Shown here piece after piece: positions 1 through 9,900 of a stretch of DNA of 38,616 nucleotides. Source of the DNA: Leucogyrophana mollusca (taxonomy: Eukaryota; Basidiomycota; Agaricomycetes; Boletales); assembly GCA_021014945.1 (NCBI GenBank), contig MU266580.1, forward strand, positions 1 through 38,616, read 5' to 3'. The notes beneath the pieces are model-generated. The model did no database searches and was not told the origin of the DNA. It saw only the letters and a list, made by a program, of their open reading frames with translations. The position numbers and the translations under genes are program-made. Within the stretch, counting starts at the first letter, position 1, and each line of letters begins with the position of its first letter.

Positions 1-144
1 CAAGCGCCTAGGTACGAAAGGAAGGTAGGCATTCTCCCGAATGCCTGGAGGGCGAATGTGACGATTCAGAATAGTTCGCGTATTGCGTCGACCGCATGGA
101 GTCTGACATCGGGCGTCAGGCGGGTCAGGATTCCTGTACCTTAG
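1..144 (+). CDS. Possible 3' end of a gene cut by the left edge
   Basis: The first frame is open from base 1 to a TAG at 142-144 (47 codons). The translated tail ends in SGVRRVRIPVP and contains the stretch AWRANVTIQNSS, which has the alternating polar/hydrophobic pattern of a beta-rich domain. No start codon or upstream exon is inside the window, so this could be the last exon of a gene lying to the left, or a chance open frame. I recognise no family. The strand is inferred only from frame openness. Confidence 0.25.
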   Translation, partial: QAPRYERKVGILPNAWRANVTIQNSSRIASTAWSLTSGVRRVRIPVP

Positions 145-932
145 CATGTGGACTTCGATCTTGTAGTTAGTATTTAGTTCATAGTGTTACAGTATCGTAC
201 AGTAGACTTACTTTCCCCCCAATCGAGAGATTACGCCAGTTCTCTTTTGATTCCAGTAAGATCTTTTCTCGTGTGACTACGTTCTACGAACCGTCACAGT
301 ACCCCACCCCACCCCATGATACTCAACGGCACACGGTTCTCGAAGACACCGCGCCCGCCGATTATCCAGACGAGATGTCGTTTCCAAGGGTGAAACTTTG
401 CTTATATATGATAACCAAGGTGAGTGGTGGGAAGTATAGAAGGCTGATGGTACGACTGGAGGTAAGTGCTACGTAACATTTTGTGCATTGGCACTTCTGG
501 TATACTTGTAATCGCGCATCCATCCTCATTGCATAACAGACAGTCTCTCTCGTGCCCTTGATGATCACATCTGTCTGGGGGGAGTAATAATCGGACCTTG
601 TAACGTACAGCACTAATTATAAGCCCGTGGCTGAGGAGACGCTTTTTTTTTTTACTTTCTCCACCCTCAATCCGAGATATTGGTCAAAGGACCTGGCCGC
701 TTAGGTGCTCGAGATGCCAGCTTGTCGCACTTGCAGTCGACCCGAAGCTGACCTTCAACGACCGTGAGAATTGGCGCTGACAGCGGCGCTTGGCCCATGA
801 ACGTGAACCGCACTGGACTTCAAAATTACATTCACCTAAACGCCAGTGCCTTGATGGTAAACCTTGGAGTCCAGGCACACACACCCTACTCATCCCTCCA
901 GAAAGAATTTTTGCATCTGCTTCGTGGAGGCA
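145..932. other. Non-coding or unassigned stretch
   Basis: I see no supported gene here. The stretch holds a poly-T run near 643-652 and a short TATA-like sequence near 403-410, but neither can be tied to a transcript. Short open frames exist on both strands at lengths expected by chance. Confidence 0.4.
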
Positions 933-1342
933 ATGCAGAGAGACCTTGAAGTTGGAGAAATGGCAGGGCGAACGCTCGCTTGTAGCGGCGCAGCGAGAGG
1001 AGGACCGACAACCTCGACCTCAACGGCGCGCAGTTGGGGTCGCCGCTCATGGGGCATACGTCGCCCTCTCCTGGTTAGCTGTGCGGTTTCATTATTCATG
1101 TTCGGAATCGTTGGATCCCTGCACTATCTTTTACGATGCACCCTGCGCCGCAGCGCTGACGACTTCATTAGCTGGAATGAGCGCTTCAGCACAAGGAACA
1201 ACTCATACTCGAAGGGAACGTGAGTCAATTTTTTTTTCCACCATCAAGCCTTAGAGTCACCGTTTGGCGCTCATCGTACTTACCTATCTCTTCATCCCAC
1301 CGAGGCACACGCCTTTGGCCCTGGGAGTTAATAATGGGATGA
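933..1342 (+). CDS. Candidate small single-pass membrane protein (tentative)
   Basis: A tentative two-exon model: 933-1219 and 1255-1342, joined by a 35-nt intron that starts GTGAGT, has a T-rich middle and ends TTAG. It gives 124 aa. A basic stretch (SWGRRSWGIRR, about residues 45-55) is followed by a hydrophobic segment (LLVSCAVSLFMFGIVGSL, about residues 57-74) and another basic patch, as expected of a type II anchor. No family is recognised, and the intron is shorter than the 45-60 nt usual in this window. It ends 530 bp before the DUF6534 gene on the same strand. It could easily be a chance frame. Confidence 0.18.
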
Positions 1343-1872
1343 CGGGATTCCCGAGACTCCAGTTCCTCTGCAACGTGACCACGAGCCAACTTCTCGATCA
1401 TGATCGTGCTGGAAATAATTCTCAGTCGTATGCTGACTTCAAGGTTCTCGCCGTGTGGCCATCTGCGGTAATCGATCATATGCATCCATTAACACTTTGC
1501 GCAGGGCATGGGGTGATAAGCGCTCGTTAAACCAGTTCGGCATCAGTGAACTTAAACCCGCTTAGGTCCATGATTCATGCAGGGATGGGCCTGCGCCCCC
1601 GGGGGATCTCGACCCGCAGATGCCCAGATAAAGGTCAGGAGGCAGGGTTCGGAAGTCGTAGATAAGCATAGCCGAACCTCGAGGCTAATTGACGTTCTCC
1701 CCACCCACTTCCCCCACAACGCGCGGACCACGATCAGAGCTTGGCGAGCACCGTTCTTACCGTCATCTATCTCAACTCGAAGTCTTTCAGTCGAAACAGA
1801 CGCATCATGGAGAGAGTGGACATTCATGGCACGTTTGGTAGGTCCTTTTTTGATGTGACCATACCCGGAACC
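1343..1872. other. Upstream region of the DUF6534 gene
   Basis: This is the 530 bp between the tentative small frame and the start codon at 1873. I see no convincing exon. Open frames here are short and overlap on both strands. It presumably carries the promoter and 5' leader of the gene that follows, but no clear TATA box stands out. Confidence 0.4.
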
Positions 1873-3961
1873 ATGAGAATGAATCAAAACTCGGCAGGCG
1901 CTGGCTACATCGGTGGGATGGTCACAATGGCGTACGCGGCATTCCGTGTCATCCCGCTCTAAATCTGAGGCCTGTCGTAGCTTGTACGGAATAACGACTC
2001 TACAGGTGTGTCTACTTCGCCACCAGCACCAGAAGACAATTTTGATTAACCGGGTGCACAGACATACTTGTACTTCGTGTACTACCCTAATGATACCCGC
2101 TGGATGAAATTACTGGTGAGTCGGATACTGTTAACCAGCGTCCTTGAGTCTTAACTGCCCCCCTAAATCCAAGGTCACGGGTATTTGGTGGGTTACCGGA
2201 TTCTGTCGTGCAGCCGATGCTGAGGATCGGACAGGGTTTTAGACACACTTCACGTCTCTTTGAGTCCGTCGGTCCATTCGTTCTCATCATGCTTCCATTG
2301 ACCGTATTGCTACAGTGTGCCATAGCCTATACTACTACCTGGTTTGTACACTTTCGGCGTTACTCCGGAAACCCAGCTAATCCCCAGCACTGCTCAGGTA
2401 TCGAATTACTCCAATCCCAGTGCATTGGCAAGTGGGGTCTGGTATGTTGTTACGGCGCGACACACTTCTTTTTCGAAATGTTCATTTCTGGGAATGTGCC
2501 CCTAGGTCACTTTTCGTAAGTACTGTGGCTATTGTGCTCGGATGACCGATCCTCATTCGAACTTTGCTTGATTCCGATTCGCTCTACAGGCGTCACTTGC
2601 CATCAACGTGCGTGGGTTACGTAGCCTACGCCATTATCAGACCCTGAAGCAAACCTTTACAGCTCTGCATAGCTGTGCTCGTGCAAACGTATGTATCTCG
2701 TATGATTCTCCGGGACACAGAGAGCCGATGTTTCGCTTTAGTTTCTTTTCAGTTCGAATATTCCGTCGTGAGTGTTTCCTGTTTGGATTTTTGCGTCAGT
2801 TACGCAACCATACTCCAGTCAGCAGTCCACGCATCCGCTGGTGGCTCACCTCTTTGATCGTGAGTATCATCGTCGAATGGAGCGGCCTCAAACTCACAAT
2901 GATTACCGAAGATGGTTATTGTTATAGCACACTTTGGTGAGTCTACTTCTGTATGGTTTAGGTTGCATGATTCTGCGTGTTTTGACACCACATATCAGCT
3001 TTCGGACTAGGTGGGTAGCCACCATGGCCTTCAGGTTGCAAGGTTGGCACTGATGTACTTCCCCTAGAAACGGTCATACTAATGTTGGCTTCAACCTGTA
3101 TCTCGAACTGCACAATACTCATCTTCTTTGGCAACAGGTTTATGAGGAAGCGATTTTCTGCGCTTCCTGAAGTTACTGTGTGTGACTTGATTGTAGTGGT
3201 GAGACATAATGGACTAAACCCATGTAGCTCATCGCAGCAATGCCCTTCGCGTTGACGGCTGTATTATCCGACATTTGTATTGCAGCAGCTTTATGTGTGC
3301 TCTTGCACACTAAGCGCAGCGTTTTTCGGAGGTTTGTGCTTGGAACCTGCTGCCGTTGTGGATCGCTCAAGTTCCGTGCAGAACAAACATCCTTGTCAAC
3401 ACTCTCATTGTTTACGCGATCAACCGATGTCTATTAACCTCGTGCGTACTGTCCCTCTGCTGGTCTTATGGATGGATCCCGATTGGTCATTGGCAGTGTC
3501 GTAGCTATCGTCGAAGTGATTGTTGTGAGTCATAACTTCACGTGGGTGTCGGGATTGAACTGTATCTCTGACTTCTATCTATCCTGCAGTTTGCCACAAG
3601 CCCGAACAGCCTCTGGTTTCTCGCGATAGACTTCCTCATCGGAAAATGTGAGTACGGTCATCTTACTATCTGCACATCGTCCAACGTCCCATTGACATCT
3701 GCCGCGATGCGAGTAGTATACGCGAATTCTTTACTGGCGTCTCTGAACAGCAGGAGCTCGCTCCGTGGCCGTGGACTAGAGACCGATACCAACTCGAGCA
3801 TCCGCATCAACAGGGTGCATCTGTCTGATTTGCGAGCCTCGGATGGCGAGGATGAAAGGGACGGAAGGGTTCGACGAGGAGGGAGTAGTCGTGACACAGA
3901 AGTCATTGACAACATTAAGGATTCGGGTGCTGCAAATATCAATCCAGTAAGCTCAGGATGA
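1873..3961 (+). CDS. DUF6534-family seven-helix membrane protein, 21 exons
   Basis: Exons: 1873-1931, 1981-2005, 2062-2115, 2174-2187, 2235-2263, 2316-2341, 2398-2441, 2506-2515, 2590-2607, 2663-2688, 2742-2767, 2819-2859, 2912-2936, 2999-3010, 3068-3083, 3138-3177, 3228-3331, 3382-3441, 3497-3524, 3590-3647, 3717-3961. They total 960 nt, 319 aa. The spliced frame gives the family landmarks in order: LYGITTLQTYLYF, KLLVTGIWVLDTLH, CHSLYYYLVSNY, IAVLVQTFFSVRIFRLS, HFAFGLETVILMF, LSDICIAAALCVLLH, TLIVYAINRCLLTS and GKLYANSLLASLNSR, followed by a polar cytoplasmic tail. Each piece joins in phase and nearly all boundaries are GT-AG. The family is common in Agaricomycetes; its function is unknown and its topology resembles a receptor or sensor. 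The gene appears intact. The boundaries of the smallest exons (10-16 nt) are the least certain. Confidence 0.92.
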
Positions 3962-4530
3962 TGGTGCTCGTGCTACTCTAACCAGTGGAAATAGGTGCAC
4001 GACGTTGTGGAAATCGTGGCGTAGGGGGGTGGACTTTGCCTTCTTGATGATGTATATCACGGACTGGAGGATCCTGATTCTCAGTGCCTACAGACTAAAC
4101 AACAGTACGAGCTTTTTTTGGAGCTAATTATTGCATACAGAGACGGAAAGCGGGCCATCACTGAGGAGAGCCAGCTTCCAGGGGATAATTCTCCGCCGAC
4201 CCCATGCCGCCAATGCAGAGCATGCAGGGCTTCGTGTCCCTCGTTCGTGCGCTTAAGTCGCCTCCTCGTCTTGCCGATGCATACGGCCGGTGCAGTCTTC
4301 CGTAAGGGCCGATCCCGTCAAACTTGAGGTTGGGGCGACAGTTCTGGCCCATGCGGGTATATGTCAACGAAGACAGAGAGCGAAGTTCTAGCCGGCTCAC
4401 TAACCTCGAGGTGTGGAACCAGATGCTCCAACCAGTTTATGATCGGGGAGTATTCGCGGAGAACGTAAAAGCGCTGTGCTATGACTTCACTGGCCTATGA
4501 CATCACCTCAAATCGGTTCATAAAAACCAA
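3962..4530. other. Intergenic region
   Basis: This separates the DUF6534 stop codon from the next gene on the same strand. A GC-rich block near 4185-4320 has short open frames on both strands but no splice-supported exon. I see no gene here. The last 100 bp is the promoter side of the next gene. Confidence 0.45.
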
Positions 4531-4554
4531 CTCCTATTCCCTCCTATTCCCTCC
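4531..4554 (+). repeat. Short tandem repeat in the 5' leader (10-nt unit)
   Basis: The decamer CTCCTATTCC occurs twice in a row and is followed by a partial third copy (CTCC). It lies 42-65 bp upstream of the start codon at 4596 in a pyrimidine-rich leader, a position where fungal promoters often carry CT-rich tracts near the transcription start. A regulatory role is inference only. Confidence 0.7.
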
Positions 4555-4595
4555 AAATCCTAAAATACCAACCATTATCCATTCCCCAAATCGCA

Positions 4596-6955
4596 ATGTC
4601 AGATAACCCACCTCCAAAAATTGCTGCTGTTCCATCCCCGGGCACACCCTCCAACGAGTGGGCGACCAACACAACATCCATGCTCACGTCAGAGTCAACC
4701 GACTCTAAAAACCTGCCCGTAACCACGACCACTAACATTAGTACGCCAGGACACGAGTTTCCTGGGTCTTATCCTAAGGAGCTTGAGGTTCCTTCTACGC
4801 ATCGAGAGCGCTCTGGGAGCGAGGATAGCAGGAAGAACGGCGCTGCCCCAATGGGTGCATCGGTCGTGCACGCCGCAAAGCAATATATGCCCGACCCTGT
4901 CGAGCGCGGGATCGAGTATACAGGGCAGACTGCGGCTGCGTATCTCCCAATTCCGCAGGGTGTAAAAGATACGGTCGTTTCGTATTGGTGTGCGTCATCA
5001 GTCCTTTGTATCTAATATCGTCGTGCGCTCATCATATATGGCACAGCTTCAGGCGAAGGCGATGGCGTAGGAGCGAGTGCGGCTCCCTCGACGTCACTGC
5101 CCAGTAAAGAGCTCACTGGCCAGCAGCCATCGGAGCACACTTCCGGCGTTGGCTCACTTCCGGGGAACCTGTCTGAATCAGCGGTGGCCCTCCTCCCCGA
5201 CGAACGCACACAACAGAATCAACTTTCGTCATCGGCAGTCGAGTCTAACGAGCCTACCACTGGGGCTAATACTCTTCCTGGAAAGTCAGGCGAGAATGGT
5301 GTCACCGTGTCGCCTAAAGAACTCCAGGGAGAACAAGCCCAGGCTGGTCAGGGACTCGGCCAGGCGACAAGTGCGGCATTTGCGGGAGCCGCCGGTGGCG
5401 GGCTTGCACTGGCAGCCAAGTCGCAGGATACTCGAGAGGTGAGCCACTTCTTGTCATACTTTGATCGCACACTGTGCTTGAGTGAGTACGAGTAAAAATA
5501 CTTGAGGGATCGCTGCCTTCGAAGTCCGCAAGCACCCGGAACGCACACCCAATCCGGGGGAGTGGGTTTTCCGTTGACAGGACCATCGCTGATCATCGTC
5601 GTTCTGTCAATCCACTCCGCTGCACTGGGCTTGTGTCTGTGCCTTACGGCCTTTTTGTCGGCAGTTTTTATTTGTCATTTGTGCTTTCTTTTTGTGCTTT
5701 CGCGGCGTTTTAAGCTTGTGCATTCGTCGAAATGCCTGATTGTAGAGATGGGAATATGGTTTGAAGGGTGCGGAGATGGAAACATGGTGCTGGGGTATAT
5801 GGTTGCTTGACGACAACTGCAAGGTGGAGGAAAGATCTTCCCCTTGTCTTTTTAGAATTTCTAGGTGGCAAATTGTCTTCCTTTAGACCGCCGGGGGGAC
5901 AATCTCCCTCAAGCTGCTGCGGAAATGTTCATTCCCCTTGACAATCGGGGGCTTGGGGGTGACTTCTTCCCCACCCAAATCCCCGGGTTTGGGCAGGCTA
6001 TGCGCTTCGGGTCTTCTTGGTCTCGTTGTCAGGTTGTATAAAACGTTCAACAGCTAATGTTTCTACCCACTGCGCATAGAAACACCCGCCCCAACCTCAA
6101 GTTGCGACGAGGAAGAAGTCGGACGTCCCACTAGGAGACACGCCTCAGGTTTATCCAGCTCCCACGCAAGATAAGGCGACCCCTGCACATTCGAAGGAAA
6201 AGGACTTGCCGGCTAAGCCCGCGGGGGAGCAAAGCGACGTCGCGCGTTCCAAAGACACGCAGGGTGTCGCTAGGGGTGCTGTGGGAGGTGTAGACAAAGA
6301 ACAGAAAAAGGCCGCAGGGGCAGAAGATTCTCAGCCTACTACAAGCGGAAATAGGACGAAAGCAGAAGAAGCTGCTGGGGTTGGTATTGGGATTGCCGGA
6401 GTAGGTGCGTTTGAACAAGGTGTGTGCTTCTCCTGACGATGTTGGCGTGCTTTTCCGAGTGTCTGACATTTTTTGGTAGAACCTATTCGTTCTTCGCAGG
6501 CGCGCGTGAGGGCGGAATCGAGGGGCGAAGCGGATATCCTCAAGTCTGCGGGGACGCACGAGAAGGAGAGAGATAGAGAAAATGCAAGGATCAAAGACGA
6601 GGAAGGGGCTAAGAAGGTCAGTCGTGAAACGGAGGAAGGCAAGAAGCATACCGAGACGACGTCGACATCCATTCCGGACAGAGATATGGATTACCACCCC
6701 GCGAAGCTGCACCCCCCGCCTGCTGTTGGTGATGGAACTGGGACTTCATCTGAGTCTGCGCCTTCGCAATCGTCTCCTACGGCAGCGACTGGACCCCGAG
6801 GGGAAAGCTCAATCAGCGCAGCAAATGGCGGAAGTCCAAAGAAGGTTGGGTTCTTCACGAAGGTCAAAGGAGAGGCGAAGATCATCGCGGGGAAGATGAG
6901 TGGGAAAGAGGGTAAAATTGAGGAAGGGAAGAAGGTACTGCACGGGGAAGTCTGA
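4596..6955 (+). CDS. Disordered hypothetical fungal protein with conserved C-terminal KVKGE motif
   Basis: Model: exons 4596-4989, 5047-5438, 6080-6419, 6480-6955; 1602 nt, 533 aa. Most of the protein is low-complexity and rich in Ser, Thr, Pro, Gly, Glu and Lys. Ordered-looking islands are YMPDPVERGIEYTGQTAAAY (about residues 100-119), a GVGSLPGNLSESAVALLPDE block, a small glycine/alanine-rich segment AAFAGAAGGGLALAA (about 245-260), and the C-terminal module VGFFTKVKGEAKIIAGKMSG plus EEGKKVLHGE. From memory, this C-terminal module recurs in many mushroom hypothetical proteins; I know no function for it. All joins stay in phase. Exon 3 follows a 641-nt intron, so two separate genes (ending near 5440-5560 and starting near 6060) are an alternative. 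No catalytic domain is seen. Confidence 0.75.
5439..6079 (+). other. Unusually long intron (641 nt) within the disordered protein gene
   Basis: The donor GTGAGC at 5439 and the acceptor GCATAG ending at 6079 join in phase 0. Nearly all other introns in the window are 35-100 nt. The interval has a T-rich, hydrophobic-reading stretch near 5590-5710 and a TATAAA at about 6036-6041. It could therefore hide an extra exon, or a terminator plus promoter if two genes are really present. Confidence 0.5.
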
Positions 6956-9900
6956 TTCGAGTCAGCACGAAGGTCAATGTTTCGGGTTGAACTTTTGCCT
7001 TGATGACCGGGTTTGTCGTTTGCAACAACTCACGATTTATGTAGGATTATGACGACATCACAGATCTTGTATCAGTATCACCCTACTTGTATTATAGGGA
7101 CTTTGTTTTTATATACACGCTGTCAATTGGAGTTATCTACGAAGAGATTGTGTCGAGGAGTCGACGTCATGGATTTCGGACGTGCCTTGGAGGGAGATAA
7201 CGTTTGTTCGCGTCAATTTGGAATGAGCTGAGTAACCAGCGGTTGCGCTAAGGCACATGTCTCCCCAATGTCTTCCTGGGCGGCGCTTGGGCGAACGAAT
7301 CCATTCGATTCCAGGGGACAAGTGGCTGAATGGCTGAATGTCTCTGTGCATCGGTCCACACAGTCCATAAGAGCAGGAAGTCAGCATGGATCGAGCCAGC
7401 ATGATCGCCAGCGCGGTGAGTGTCTGAGCACAAAATCTTAATAGTGAGTTTCAAGAGATTGACGGTGCTTGTGCGGCCCCGCATTTGGCCCAGAGGCGTT
7501 AATTTGAAGGTTTCTATCCCTACCACGCATGCATGGTGATGGAGCTTGAAAGTTATCACACCACCTACACGCCTTCCGCCAGGTCGAAGGTGGCAGCAGG
7601 TCAAGGAGTCTGGCAATAGCTGGTTTAGTGTGGGTGAGTCTTCCCGTGTGCAATCTCGCAGCGCCAACTGATCGTCCGGACGCAGCTGCAAACGGTGAAG
7701 GTGATGGCTTGGGTGACGGGAGAACTGAACCACGATGCATCAGCGACAAAAATTTAAAAACGATGCCATCCAAGCTACAGACCATCCTTGTGCAAAACCT
7801 AAGTTACCAAGCAATCTTTAACAGAGCTTTCAAGAGGACATCAATGGGTGGTAGGAATTCCTGGCAGACTCTACTGTCTACTTCATCGCTAAGTCGGTGA
7901 CGGCCGCGGAATAGAGCGCTTGTTGAAAACCTCTGGAGTGAATGGTTCCCCCGGCCCGGCAGCATCCTCGTTAAGAAAGCTTGTACAAACATAGGTTGTC
8001 AAACGACACACGTTAGTTTCATGGGGGAGGTATGGGGGAGTATCACAGAATTGTGTATGTGATCAATATTGCCCGAGCCATGATCACAGGAGCACTCGGT
8101 CGATAATGATCCATAGCCTACGTCCCGATACTCAAAGGGGAACGCACAGATATCTTGAACCGACGGAATGATCATGGGGCTCCGATTGGGAGCCGACGCG
8201 CTGAAGGACGACCGACTCCGGCCTCGGATATTATCAGCGAGCGAATAGAAAGGGTTTCGAATGGTAAGCAGAGAGGTACTGGGATGCTCGCAAGCTGTGT
8301 ATATGTGACGAGTACAGCCCTTCTAAGGTCACTGTTATGATCTGGTTCATCACATGGACATAGTAGAAGCGCTGGAAGTTTCCCCACGGGCCAGGGCAGG
8401 CGGAAGGGAGATTAGGCAAAGCGGCACTCGAGGATCACGAAGAACAACTCCGACGTTGCTATACGTGGGCAGTCTACAGAGGCTGCTCGCTGTTATCCTC
8501 GAGCAAAAGAATACGCGAATAGGGATTGTTGAGATGTGGGAGGGAGAAGCATGCTTAATTCAGCGAGAAAATCGAAAGCGGGGAAATACAGTCCGTAGAC
8601 TTGCATTAGAGAACAGTCAGCACCCGAGGTCCCATGTGGAAGGACGCAGGCAATGCTCCCGATGAGAACTACTGCCGTGTTCCTCAGCCGTAGGAAGGCA
8701 ATACAGTGGAACTTCAAGACGGAGTGCGCGGAGACCGAACGAGATGCGCGAGAAGAACGTGTCGTCTGCGTAGGTAGTGCGCACACTGCACCCGCTGACA
8801 GGCCAACCCATGAGAGAACCACCTGCAGGGGCTTAGCGGAATGCACGAAAAAACTGCAAAGATCTAACCAGGGCCTCGATCACAAGACCACTCGGTGCGA
8901 AAGAAAAGAGTAAGTTAGTGTCTGCAGTGTTACATTCCATAAAATATCTCACGTACGCGGACTAACGACCCGGAACGCGCCTCATGGAGGCCCTAGCTCG
9001 AACACGGACGAGACTCAAGCAACGGAATGGCTCGGAGTGCTTTCGAACACTTGCATGTCGTCCAAATCGCTTCCCAGGAGTTCGTGTCGTCAAAGGGTAC
9101 AGGCCCGCATTGGTCATTGTGTACTGGTTTATTTTTCTGAATTTTGATGAGCAGTTTCCCGTGTGACTGGCGCAAGGGCTGCAAAGCATCAAGAAACGTC
9201 GGCAGATGCCGGTGGGGCGCTTGGAGCCTGCAATCTGGCTCTACTTAAACCTCGGCGCACTATGATAGACTATGATGCAAAGCGGCACCCTAACACGGGC
9301 GGCGTCGTTGCCATTCTACACCACGCGTCGCTCTCCCATTTTGCAGGTCGGAAACTTTGCGCTCAAACCCTCGGAAAGTCGGACATTATGATCAACTCTC
9401 TGATCCGGTCTTAAGAAGTCAAAGCAATCGACATCTATAAAGCAACCGTTCAATGGCCCAGATTGTTGACCATCATACCCTGTACCTGCTGTAGCTTCAT
9501 ATGTTTACCCACAGTCTTGTCGAACTTTCCGCATTTTTCTGGTGAAACACGTTTTGATGTTGTTGCATCCTGGATTGTTATTGAAATTCATACCACTAGT
9601 CGAAGCCGCGAAGCTCGGTCCAAGGACCATCCAAGAGCACTCCCTCGCGAAGGTCACCTTTTTACCAGTATGCCACGGGTGAGTTCAACTGGTCCTTATT
9701 CTCTTTCTTGACTTCTGGCGCTATACACGATCGGCCGTGTCGTGGCTTTATTCACTTACTCATGATTTTCCTTTGTCATGAGGTGCAGATACCGGGGTGC
9801 ATCTACCTGCACTGGGGGACGGTGGAACTGGAGGTTAAATCTACCCTATCTCTGAGCCCGGGGCCAACTCTGCGAAAAGGCCATACCGTCCGTCACCTGC

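Noticed and set aside
2208..2519. 104-codon plus-strand frame inside the DUF6534 gene
   Set aside because: It runs through three introns in the wrong frame. The family motifs appear only in the spliced reading.
6131..6712. 193-codon minus-strand frame
   Set aside because: It is antisense to two exons of the gene on the plus strand and spans that gene's intron. The composition is a shadow of the sense-strand codon bias.
8761..8772. Tyr-Ala-Asp-Asp on the minus strand, resembling a reverse-transcriptase catalytic box
   Set aside because: No other reverse-transcriptase, integrase or protease motif is near, the frame is only 64 codons long, and about one such tetrapeptide is expected by chance in six frames of this length.
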